Of a stretch of 64,000 nucleotides of DNA, positions 18,356 through 25,699 are shown in pieces (position 1 is the first letter of the stretch; every line of letters begins with the position of its first letter). The position numbers and the translations under genes are program-made. The notes under the pieces are model-generated. The model did no database searches and had not been told where the DNA came from. It was given only the letters and a program-made list of their open reading frames with translations. The stretch is from Candidatus Vecturithrix granuli (GTDB lineage Bacteria > Moduliflexota > Moduliflexia > Moduliflexales > Moduliflexaceae). The DNA lies in assembly GCA_000739535.1 (NCBI GenBank), contig DF820463.1:237554-301553 (forward strand), read 5' to 3'.

Positions 18356-18411
18356 TCAAATATTGATTATTCATACTTACTATAAAGCATAAGAAAAGCC
18401 CTCATGTTTTG

Positions 18412-18738
18412 TCAAATATTTATTTGTATTTTCAGAACTGGCTGCCAGGCCTGTTCAAATTGTGTTCTTAAATCGTTTTTGGCGTCTTCCGAAAGAAATG
18501 ATGCCGTGATTCCATTGAAACTGATCTGTTTCAGGTCATCCATCGTAAAAAGAAATTGTTCATGGATCACACGATATTCCTGGTTGATTGATGTATTAAA
18601 CATCGTTGGATCGTCGGAATTCACTGCCATCAACAGCCCTTTCTCAAAATAGTCACAGGTCGGATGTTGAATAATCGAGCCATACAAATGACAAGCTTGT
18701 TGAATCTTACTCAATGGGAAGTTGAAATGCTTATACAC
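18412..18738 (-). pseudogene. C-terminal remnant of adenosine deaminase
   Basis: The 108-residue frame matches only the last third of adenosine/AMP deaminases. F-P-L-S-K corresponds to the family's C-P-x-S-N strand, M-A-V-N-S-D-D-P-T-M-F contains the two Asp residues that close the active site (one binds zinc), and the final helix F-N-G-I-T-A-S-F-L is typical. The first ~230 residues, including the H-x-H and catalytic His/Glu, are missing, and the homology stops abruptly near 18738, next to duplicated DNA. It cannot be an active deaminase. Confidence 0.75.
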
Positions 18739-18775
18739 TTTAGAAGTTTATAAGAATACACTAATGGTTTTACCC

Positions 18776-18913
18776 ACCCCTAACTCTCGCAATGCCCCCG
18801 GCAAATTCAGGTTGTATTAGAATTTTTGATTGAATGTCACCCCAGTTTTCATCCATACGTTCAGTGATTGAGGATGACACATATCCTCTGGATGTGAATG
18901 TTATTTCATGCAT
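18776..18913 (-). pseudogene. Truncated, frameshifted copy of the trmO 5' end
   Basis: Reading leftward from ATG 18913 gives M-H-E-I-T-F-T and then G-Y-V-S-S-S, nearly identical to the first ~43 residues of the intact trmO at 20117-20575. One extra C in the run near 18796 shifts the frame, and homology then ends. The upstream flank (18914-18990) also matches the trmO upstream flank. Confidence 0.85.
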
Positions 18914-19044
18914 TTTATTTTCCTATAAAGCCGAAAATGATTGGTTTTGGGGGGCGTCTGACGCGGATACGGAGCGTGAAACTGCATCAAGGCGTTGTGC
19001 GGAAAGGAAAACGATGGAATCGCCGCAGTTTTTCCACCTTTTTC

Positions 19045-19839
19045 TTAGATACTCTGCTGGTCTGATCCGGCATGGTAGAAAAAGTGCTCTGTGATCACAC
19101 CTGGCGTCAATCCTAGCGTTTCTGCGACCCGAATAGAGGAGATATTGGTTTCAGCGACTTGATAGCGAGGCACATATTGGCGGGCCATGAGTGTCTGGAG
19201 CGCCGTCTCCACGACCATACGGGCATATCCCTTTCCTCGATGAGCCGGATCAGTATACACACCGCCAATCTCCCATATACGCTCGTAGTTTTGAAACGTG
19301 AAACAGGTTGAAAGGGGGTGAGCATGGTCATACAGCGTAAATGACATTGCTCCCTGTTCAAAATACTGGTTCATCTCATCAGGGGTATAGCCATTGGCGT
19401 GATAGTAAGGGAGCAAGCGTACATCCAACATCGACGAGGCGACGACGGCAGCATGCTGGTGAAACGCTTGCGTGTAGGCCGTATAGGACACATAAGCTGT
19501 CACTCGCGTTGAAGGGAATTGCTGACATATAACCTCTTTTGTTGTATCATCCACGAGCTTAAACACCAGATTTTCTGTAGGAGGAATATACCGGATGATC
19601 TGGTAAAGCACATCCCTGTCAGTAGCCGCCAACAAAACAATAAACGCTGAGTTCGGATAGGTCCTGGCGTCAAAGGGCACAACGGGAGTCGGAACTAACA
19701 AGACGACGCCCTTTTGCCCCTTGTGATGTTCATAATAGCACACAATATGCTCCGAATACGCGTGGATCATCTTCAAGTGCACGATATAGTGGAAGGCGTT
19801 GGTATTCAGATATGATTTTACCTCAACTTCATGATTCAT
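19045..19839 (-). CDS. GNAT-family N-acetyltransferase
   Basis: 264 residues. The C-terminal half carries the GNAT acetyl-CoA motif (I-G-G-V-Y-T-D-P-A-H-R-G-K-G-Y-A) and the later A-E-T-N-I-S-S-I-R-V-A-E-T-L-G-L segment typical of the FR47/GNAT fold. The N-terminal ~140 residues are a weakly recognised partner domain. It acetylates an unknown small molecule or amine. This is the only intact copy; broken copies lie at 20650-20757 and 21690-21842. A small gene (19904-20047) sits just upstream, and the same pair is repeated in damaged form further right. Confidence 0.82.
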   Translation of the reverse strand: MNHEVEVKSYLNTNAFHYIVHLKMIHAYSEHIVCYYEHHKGQKGVVLLVPTPVVPFDARTYPNSAFIVLLAATDRDVLYQIIRYIPPTENLVFKLVDDTTKEVICQQFPSTRVTAYVSYTAYTQAFHQHAAVVASSMLDVRLLPYYHANGYTPDEMNQYFEQGAMSFTLYDHAHPLSTCFTFQNYERIWEIGGVYTDPAHRGKGYARMVVETALQTLMARQYVPRYQVAETNISSIRVAETLGLTPGVITEHFFYHAGSDQQSI

Positions 19840-19903
19840 ACTTCACGATTCCCCAGGGAGGTTTTATCCCCCATGTATGTATGTTCAGTTGTTTCTCCCG
19901 CGT

Positions 19904-20047
19904 TCAGAGGCTCAGCAGAATGCCATCTTCCTGCATGTCACTGTGGTTCGAAAAAGACTGCTCGGCAAAATGCATAGACAGCCCATCGGCCTCAGCGTCA
20001 TTATCCAGCCACATTTTCGCAGTCGGCAGCTTAATCACATTCGTCAT
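19904..20047 (-). CDS. Small 47-residue protein, possibly DUF2283-like
   Basis: An open frame from ATG 20047 to TGA 19904 encodes a 47-residue acidic peptide with a W-L-D-N-D-A-E-A-D-G-L segment and a later E-D-G-I-L-L-S-L end. The D-x-E-A-D pattern recalls DUF2283 proteins (D-E-A-D-x-L-Y-I), which are about 60-70 residues, so this may be shortened. A diverged second copy at 21905-22049 has a one-base frameshift. Its position directly upstream of the GNAT gene in both copies argues that the two once formed a pair. Function unknown. Confidence 0.45.
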   Translation of the reverse strand: MTNVIKLPTAKMWLDNDAEADGLSMHFAEQSFSNHSDMQEDGILLSL

Positions 20048-20116
20048 AACGGATGAATTAAGCGTCGCTGGCCCGCAGGGTACGCGCCCGCTTGAATGAT
20101 TCGTTATCGGTAGTAT

Positions 20117-20575
20117 TTAAAAATAATTTTTCATGAGTCTCTCTACCCATTCAGGAATCCTGGCATTCTCGATTTTATCATACTGTGGATAATACGGTTT
20201 AATATCCAATACAGGGGTTTCATGGATGGCATCCAACCCTTTGACTTCAAGCCAGTCATTGCCCACATTGATTATTTTAACGGCCGTAATCCCTATTGGG
20301 TTTGGTCTATTTTTGGCCCGTTGCGCGAAAATCCCGACCTTTGGCATGGTTGCTAAATTTCTTGGTCTGCGTTGAAGATGTTTTTCTTGTTCATAATGAG
20401 CCTGATGCAAATAGGTCACGATGATCGCATGAGAAAATCCTTCTAACCCTCGCAATGCCCCGGCAAATTCGGATTGTAAGAGAATTTTTGATTGAATGTC
20501 ACCCCAGTGTTCATCCATACGTTCAGTGACTGAGGATGACACATATCCTATTGGTGTGAATGTTATTTCATGCAT
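20117..20575 (-). CDS. trmO: tRNA (N6-threonylcarbamoyladenosine37-N6)-methyltransferase TrmO
   Basis: 152 residues of the TsaA/UPF0066 family, which methylates t6A37 of certain threonine tRNAs using SAM. The family signature R-P-N-P-I-G-I-T-A-V is present, as are the N-terminal F-x-P-I-G-Y-V and the C-terminal D-I-K-P-Y-Y-P-Q-Y-D motif. Length fits the short form of the family. The gene appears intact, whereas a 5' fragment is duplicated at 18776-18913. Upstream lies a broken GNAT copy, so the present promoter context results from rearrangement. Confidence 0.88.
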   Translation of the reverse strand: MHEITFTPIGYVSSSVTERMDEHWGDIQSKILLQSEFAGALRGLEGFSHAIIVTYLHQAHYEQEKHLQRRPRNLATMPKVGIFAQRAKNRPNPIGITAVKIINVGNDWLEVKGLDAIHETPVLDIKPYYPQYDKIENARIPEWVERLMKNYF

Positions 20576-20649
20576 TGTATTTTCCTATAACGCCAAAAGT
20601 GATTGGTTTTGGGGGAACGCTTGACAGCGGAGACGGAGCATGAAATGAC

Positions 20650-20757
20650 ATATCCCTTTCTGCGATGATCCGGATCGATAGACACCCCGCCAATCTCCCA
20701 TATACGCTCGTAGTTTTGAAACGTGAAACACGTGGACAGAGGGTATGTAAATAGCAA
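20650..20757 (-). pseudogene. Internal fragment of the GNAT acetyltransferase gene (second copy)
   Basis: The frame encodes P-L-S-T-C-F-T-F-Q-N-Y-E-R and I-G-G-V-S-I-D-P-D-H-R-R-K-G-Y, almost identical to the acetyl-CoA motif region of the intact GNAT at 19045-19839. The homology then breaks at about 20650 into a joint sequence (GATTGGTTTTGGGGG at 20601) that also occurs at 18939 and, in slightly varied form, at 21652. Both ends of the gene are missing. Confidence 0.85.
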
Positions 20758-20780
20758 CGCAAAATTGATCCACTTTTTCC

Positions 20781-21170
20781 CTATGGCGACGTATATGTCA
20801 CGGGCTGATAGAACGAGATTCCTGTAATAAAACGAAAATCTTTCTGGTTGAGGGTATACAGTTTATGATGATGGATCGATGTTGCCGCGATCATCGCATC
20901 TGGCAAACTGAGCTTATGGCTCAAGCAGTATGTTTCCATGATCTCAATAAATCGACCAGAGATGCTGTTCGTGACCGGAAACACCGTCAACAGCGACAGA
21001 TGCGTTTTGATCTTGCGCAATTCCGCTTTATCAAGCGCACCAAAATAGAGTTCGGCCTGTGTAATAGCGCTGATAGCCAGATGTGTGTACCCGATGGCAT
21101 GCAATTCCTGCACAATATTCGACGTATTCTTGTAAAATTCGATCAGGATATTGGTATCACAGACGATCAT
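20781..21170 (-). CDS. PIN-domain toxin (VapC-like ribonuclease)
   Basis: 129 residues from ATG 21170. Acidic active-site residues of the PIN fold are visible: D5 (C-D-T-N-I-L-I-E), E40 (Q-A-E-L-Y-F-G) and D91 (L-P-D-A-M-I-A-A-T), with a further Asp in Q-K-D-F. Such toxins cut RNA, often tRNA or rRNA, and are held inactive by the partner antitoxin. The frame is open a little further upstream, but ATG 21170 overlaps the antitoxin TGA as ATGA, the usual arrangement for this class. It sits in a duplicated, rearranged region, a typical place for such modules. Confidence 0.88.
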   Translation of the reverse strand: MIVCDTNILIEFYKNTSNIVQELHAIGYTHLAISAITQAELYFGALDKAELRKIKTHLSLLTVFPVTNSISGRFIEIMETYCLSHKLSLPDAMIAATSIHHHKLYTLNQKDFRFITGISFYQPVTYTSP

Positions 21171-21406
21171 ACGAATTGCCTCGGCCATGCCTGTTGACGA
21201 AGGGTGGTCACGGAGAGATCTCTCTCACTCCACAATCCGGCATAGGAAAAGAATTCTTCAGTGCGATCCACAGTGTCTTGCTGAACATGTTGCAGAATCT
21301 CTTGATCATCCATCGAGATGTGTATGACAAAATCAAGCGATTGCAAGACGCTGTACAGCAATTGCGCCTTCTCATGATCTTGAACTTCCACCAGAATATG
21401 TTGCAT
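21167..21406 (-). CDS. Antitoxin partner of the PIN toxin
   Basis: 79 residues, translated just before and coupled to the PIN toxin (ATGA overlap). No AbrB, RHH or Phd signature is clear. The N-terminus M-Q-H-I-L-V-E-V-Q-D is strand-like, the centre is helical, and the C-terminal aromatic/Arg-rich tail (L-W-S-E-R-D-L-S...R-Q-Q-A-W-P-R-Q-F) could thread into the toxin groove. The assignment rests on position and size, not on homology. Confidence 0.65.
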   Translation of the reverse strand: MQHILVEVQDHEKAQLLYSVLQSLDFVIHISMDDQEILQHVQQDTVDRTEEFFSYAGLWSERDLSVTTLRQQAWPRQFV

Positions 21407-21689
21407 ACGTTACGCCCCTCTTTCTTACCAATAATTCGTGTCAGTATGCCTCGCAGAAGGCATTTCATGCTCCCTATGTCCGAGGCACCTATTGCTCTCA
21501 TTGGCAACATCGGGAATAGCGACCGAATTTACGCCTCAAATATGTCGTATAGAATCTTTACCGTTATCCTGTTGTATCGCGCACAGTATGCTGAATGATG
21601 CGTTTCCTGTCAACAGATTTCTTCAAGAGAATGCCGAACATGATTGGTTTGGGGGGACGCCTGACAGCGGGCACGGAGCGTGAAACTGC

Positions 21690-21842
21690 ATCTCCCTTTC
21701 TGCGATGAGCCGGATCGGTAGATACCCCGCCAACCTCCCAAATATTCTCGTAGTTTTGAAACGTGAAACACATAGAAAGAGGGTGCGTATGGCCATACAG
21801 CGTAAAAGACATCGCTCCCTGTTCAAAAACTTCATGATTCAT
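21690..21842 (-). pseudogene. GNAT gene with large internal deletion (third copy)
   Basis: Starts M-N-H-E-V like the intact GNAT, then jumps directly to F-E-Q-G-A-M-S-F-T-L-Y, removing about 155 residues, continues through I-W-E-V-G-G-V-S-T-D-P-A-H-R-R-K-G and breaks off at about 21690 into the joint sequence shared with the other copies. It cannot fold as an acetyltransferase. Confidence 0.85.
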
Positions 21843-21904
21843 CGTTCACGATTTCCAACGGAGGCCTTCTCCCATATCTTTATGTTCAATTGGTTCTCCC
21901 GCGT

Positions 21905-22049
21905 TCAGATGCTCAGAAGCATGCCTTCCTCCTGCCTTTCACTGGGGTTTGAAAAAGGCTGCTCGACAAAATGCAGAAACAACCCATCAGCCTCAGCGTC
22001 ATCATCCAACCATAATGTTCGCAGTCGCCAGCTTGATGACATTTGTCAT
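21905..22049 (-). pseudogene. Frameshifted second copy of the small DUF2283-like gene
   Basis: Aligns along its length with 19904-20047 but is one base longer, so M-T-N-V-I-K-L is followed by a shift before D-A-E-A-D-G-L. It lies upstream of the deleted GNAT copy, repeating the order of the intact pair. Confidence 0.75.
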
Positions 22050-22285
22050 AACAACCCCACTCACCTGCTTAAGAGACATCCTTGTGAGCGGGCACACAGG
22101 TTGAACCACTAGCCGACCTTGGCCGGAAGCACTATGCTTAAAATTGCACCGCGTCTCTCAAGTCAGATGTAGTTGGATTATTATTACTTCGTCGCCTTCT
22201 ATCATGGAATATTGTACAAACCGATCAAGATATTTTGTAGGTTGCCTTTAGAAGGCTTGTGATAATTCTTTTCTTATTCTAAACT

Positions 22286-24031
22286 TTATGGATAAAAGCA
22301 ATCGTTAATATATTGGACAGATAGAATGAAAAGAATTATGGTAACCACGAATAACTCGACAATACAGGTCATCAAGGCCATTATCCCCTGACCATACGCA
22401 TAAAGGGCTATACCATATTTTTGTTTGGCTAACATATTGATAAACATAGGTATGCCTGCTGAAAACCCCGCTATCATCCAACTCGGAAATATGATAATCA
22501 ACACGGTCACCATCTTTTTCCAACGTGAACAACTATTGAAAAACAACCACGCGCCACACGCGGCCATCAGCAATGACGAGAAGAGAAACCATATATTGAT
22601 ATCAAACGCTGCATCCATGGTCCGGATTCGGTTAGTATATAAGGCATGTAAATGCTCCTGGCGCATGACAGCATAGCCGCCTCGAAAGAGAGTCAGTGCC
22701 AGACCGACAACAAGCGCATCTGGCAAGTATTGCCGGATGTCCATCTGACGGCGCGCCGCAAACCAACCGCTTATGAGCAGCATAAGACCACTTCCTATCA
22801 GGCCAGGCAGAAAATTGCTCTCGGCAAAGTAGAGCACAGTGGTATGATCCAGAGCGGAAAGAATTGGCGTAATAAACTGTTGCTTCCAGGGGAGATTTTT
22901 AGAGAGTTTTATCGTAAAATCGCCGCCTTGATGGAGAAAGAGCAGGTATTTGTCAGAACCGAGATTGATCTGCTGCACATATTGATTATAAAACAAAGCG
23001 TGATCCCATGCGGCGCCTACACCTGGTATTTCTACAAAACGATAACGGGCGCCATTCCGAATATACACAGGGATCACTCCTTTCGGCGCATTGCTATAGG
23101 TGAGAACCCGCCCTGTAGAATTTTCATATTCGTCAATGAGCTGATAGGGCATGTCTGCCAGAAAAGATAAGCGGGGATCGCCAAGCAGAAAATAGAAGGG
23201 CCAGGCCAGGAATCCTTGAAGATACCCCTGATTTTGCACCTGGACCACATGTCCTATGGGGAAATCCGGCCAGGTATAAGAAAAAGGAAATCCCTTCGGT
23301 TCCCCGAAAGCATACGCGAGAGGGCTATAGACAAATCCTGCATAAGCAGCAGCGCCTTGATCAAGAACTCTCAGAGCAATAGACTCTTGATTCCAAACTT
23401 TAAGCGTTTGACATGCAAGCGCATTCACCAGGAGAGGAGGCAGAGGTGGAATATCATCGGCTATCAGGTCGATCCCATCTTCTAATAACCAGTGTCGCCG
23501 GGAGCCATGACCTTGAAAGGTCACATACGCCGCTTCCTGGAGAGAGGCGACAACATTATTTTTGTTCAGGAGAATTGATGTGGTTTGCTCCTTCTCGTGC
23601 AAAAAAATTTTATGTTCCCTGGGAATCACTGCAAGGGATTTTCCATTGAAAAGTCGCCGCTGCCATAACGAACGAGCCTTCTCCTGGGAACTGCCAGTCA
23701 GAATCCCTATTGAAATGACAGCCCGATGTTTTTGTAGCGTTTGTCCAAATTGGGAAAACACGGAATCTGATAGATGCTCAGGGGTTATCACCCACAGTAA
23801 AAAAATTGGTTTATGCTTCAAGGCATCCTTCAGTGAGTGGGTAAGCGGTAGATTTTCCGAGTGGGCTATTTCTTCAGCTAAATCGTAGTAAGGATCAGAG
23901 CGCGCAGCTAAGATGACCATATCTGAAGCCCCTCCAAAACCATCTTTAGAGGTGGTTGCGGCGATATTCATATTCCAATCCGCGAATATGATAGCAAGCA
24001 ACACTGCGGCAAAGAACCAGGAAAATCTCAA
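22286..24031 (-). CDS. Membrane-anchored caspase-like (gingipain C25-type) protein
   Basis: 581 residues, not matched to a named protein. A signal peptide or N-terminal anchor (about 1-25) leads into a soluble domain with the order and spacing of clan CD peptidases of the C25 type: beta-strand plus Gly-His-Gly in T-F-Q-G-H175-G-S, then a hydrophobic strand ending in Cys (N-A-L-A-C207-Q-T), then G-A-A-A-Y-A-G-F-V and F-L-L-G-D-P-R-L-S-F (about 281-290), a stretch common to gingipain-like domains. After a beta-rich region, about six membrane helices fill residues 410-581. The catalytic domain should face the periplasm. Gingipains cleave after Arg or Lys, but specificity here is unknown. The gene is single, between the toxin region and the sugar regulator. 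Confidence 0.68.
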   Translation of the reverse strand: MRFSWFFAAVLLAIIFADWNMNIAATTSKDGFGGASDMVILAARSDPYYDLAEEIAHSENLPLTHSLKDALKHKPIFLLWVITPEHLSDSVFSQFGQTLQKHRAVISIGILTGSSQEKARSLWQRRLFNGKSLAVIPREHKIFLHEKEQTTSILLNKNNVVASLQEAAYVTFQGHGSRRHWLLEDGIDLIADDIPPLPPLLVNALACQTLKVWNQESIALRVLDQGAAAYAGFVYSPLAYAFGEPKGFPFSYTWPDFPIGHVVQVQNQGYLQGFLAWPFYFLLGDPRLSFLADMPYQLIDEYENSTGRVLTYSNAPKGVIPVYIRNGARYRFVEIPGVGAAWDHALFYNQYVQQINLGSDKYLLFLHQGGDFTIKLSKNLPWKQQFITPILSALDHTTVLYFAESNFLPGLIGSGLMLLISGWFAARRQMDIRQYLPDALVVGLALTLFRGGYAVMRQEHLHALYTNRIRTMDAAFDINIWFLFSSLLMAACGAWLFFNSCSRWKKMVTVLIIIFPSWMIAGFSAGIPMFINMLAKQKYGIALYAYGQGIMALMTCIVELFVVTIILFILSVQYINDCFYP

Positions 24032-24085
24032 CCTTGTAAATCCTCCTTCATCTTCCCACTTCTTTATTGATATTACGATGGTAAA

Positions 24086-25198
24086 CTACCAGGAAGGCTT
24101 TTTCACAGAGTTTCGCACGGCAATTGCCGGGTGGAGGATCATTTGCTGGGGGGTGTTGCGGCCCTGATGCTCGATCTGGTCGCAGAGAATCTCGGCCGCC
24201 CATTTTCCGATTTGATATTTGGGATGGATCATCGTAGTCAGAGGAGTCTCCGCCAGCACCGCCAGGTCAGAATCATCAAACCCCATTACCGAAATATCGT
24301 CCGGAATTTTCAGTCCTGCTTCGCGAATGGCGGCATAGGCTTGTAAGGCGGTCTCGTCATTAAAAAAGAAGACCGCTGTGGGCCGGTCGGTTCCCAATGC
24401 AATTAATTCTTTCATAAGTAAATATCCATGATTCGCGTCACGCCACTTGAGGGTGGTATTGGTTTTTGCCAGCCGGGGATCAAACTCGATTCGATTGGCG
24501 GCAAGGGCTTTCCTGTATCCTTGATAGCGCTGGATGCCAGGGACATGGGTATTGGGATAGACATACGCAATTCGCCGGTGCCCGGCTTCAATCAAATAGC
24601 TTGTCGCTCGAAATCCGCCTTCAACATCATCTAAGGAAACATAAGAGACCTCATGAGTAGCAAGAGCCCAATCCATGAAGACGACAGGGATCGTGAGGGC
24701 TTGTAGGAAGTGATAGGTTTTTGAATCTAAAAATTGCTGTGGACCGATAGACGGCTCAAACAGCAGTCCATCAATATTTTTTTCAAGCAGTTGTTCTAGA
24801 CATGCGGGTTCCTTCTCCGGATCGGTATCTGAACTCCCCAGCACAATGTTGTAGCGCTTTTGATACACAATATCGTTAATACCCTGGATGATTTTCGGGT
24901 AAATATAGAAAGACAAGCCGGGCACAATAACGCCGATGAGATAACTGCGGTTTTGATTCCCCCGGGTTTTTCCGGAAAAGAAACTGCCAAGTCCTTGTTT
25001 TTTATAAATAACCCCCTCATTCACTAATTCCGCTAAGGTCTGTCGGACAGTACTCCGGCTCACGTGAAATTGGACCATCAGCTCGCTTTCTGAAGGGATC
25101 TTCTGATCAGTTTGATAGTGTTCGTCTTTGAGATGACGTTTGACGATTTCTTTCAACTGGAGATATTTGGGGGTTGATTTCTCTGCATCAATTTTCAT
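24086..25198 (-). CDS. GntR-LacI chimeric transcriptional repressor (AraR-like)
   Basis: 370 residues. An N-terminal GntR winged helix (about 10-75: K-I-P-S-E-S-E-L, V-S-R-S-T-V-R-Q-T-L-A-E-L, G-V-I-Y-K-K-Q-G-L-G-S-F) is joined to a LacI/periplasmic-binding-protein effector domain (G-V-I-V-P-G-L-S onwards, S-V-M-G-F-D-D-S near the C-terminus). This is the layout of Bacillus AraR. It is divergent from the GH5 gene and so likely controls the adjacent sugar locus. Two AraR-like sites (25344-25355, 25644-25657) lie in the shared upstream region. The effector is presumably a mono- or oligosaccharide released by the GH5 enzyme. Confidence 0.9.
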   Translation of the reverse strand: MKIDAEKSTPKYLQLKEIVKRHLKDEHYQTDQKIPSESELMVQFHVSRSTVRQTLAELVNEGVIYKKQGLGSFFSGKTRGNQNRSYLIGVIVPGLSFYIYPKIIQGINDIVYQKRYNIVLGSSDTDPEKEPACLEQLLEKNIDGLLFEPSIGPQQFLDSKTYHFLQALTIPVVFMDWALATHEVSYVSLDDVEGGFRATSYLIEAGHRRIAYVYPNTHVPGIQRYQGYRKALAANRIEFDPRLAKTNTTLKWRDANHGYLLMKELIALGTDRPTAVFFFNDETALQAYAAIREAGLKIPDDISVMGFDDSDLAVLAETPLTTMIHPKYQIGKWAAEILCDQIEHQGRNTPQQMILHPAIAVRNSVKKPSW

Positions 25199-25220
25199 TG
25201 TTTCTCATCATGCTTTACGC

Positions 25221-25324
25221 ACCCTCACCCCCGGCCTCTCTCTCAAAGGGCGAGGAGGGGAAGAGTACAAACGTCCTGGTCTTTACTCCCCTCGCCCTTT
25301 GAGAGAGAGGCCGGGGGTGAGGGT
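25221..25324. repeat. Perfect 34-bp inverted repeat with 36-bp loop
   Basis: Arms 25221-25254 and 25291-25324 are exact reverse complements (left arm begins ACCCTCACCCCCGGCCTCTC), extended outward with small bulges. It lies just upstream of the repressor gene. Its C-rich/G-rich composition resembles the flanks of the element at 9614-9729. It is a non-coding palindromic element. Confidence 0.9.
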
Positions 25325-25343
25325 GGCGTAAGCCTTGCTATAT

Positions 25344-25355
25344 TTATTCGTACAA
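25344..25355. promoter_or_regulatory. Possible operator near the repressor gene
   Basis: TTATTCGTACAA shares eleven of twelve bases with the corresponding part of the site at 25644-25657 and with the AraR-type core TTGTACGTACAA on one side. It lies between the long inverted repeat and the GH5 promoter and could serve autoregulation. Recognition by this repressor is inferred. Confidence 0.4.
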
Positions 25356-25621
25356 TACAATAAACATATATCGAACAAGTATTTTAAAGTCAAGAATTTT
25401 TTCTTTCTATCATTCTTTCCTTATAAAAATAATTCATCATGATAGACCAATGAACATTGAAATCTGTAAGGATCTCGACAATATTAACTTTCTGCTCTTG
25501 CCGGGTTTATTACCTGGCTTCAAAAGAGCCTGGGTTACAAATTCAGTCTTGAGCAGAAGGGTCACTCAGGCATACTTATTTTAATTTCACATTATCGAGT
25601 TAAAAGTCTTTCTTTTTTTAC

Positions 25622-25650
25622 TTGACACATCATCATATTATCACTTATAC
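25622..25650 (+). promoter_or_regulatory. Sigma70-type promoter of the GH5 gene
   Basis: TTGACA (25622-25627), a 17-base spacer and TTATAC (25645-25650) stand 50 bases before the GH5 start. The region 25325-25621 is otherwise AT-rich without a recognisable gene. Confidence 0.65.
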
Positions 25651-25657
25651 GTACAAG
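25644..25657. promoter_or_regulatory. AraR-like operator over the -10 region of the GH5 promoter
   Basis: CTTATACGTACAAG is a near-perfect 14-bp palindrome (one mismatched pair) and closely resembles the known AraR operator core TTGTACGTACAA. It overlaps the -10 box, where a bound repressor would block RNA polymerase. Confidence 0.55.
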
Positions 25658-25699
25658 CAAACATAAGAACGCAGCATGAGCCGTTGAGAGGAATAAAAT

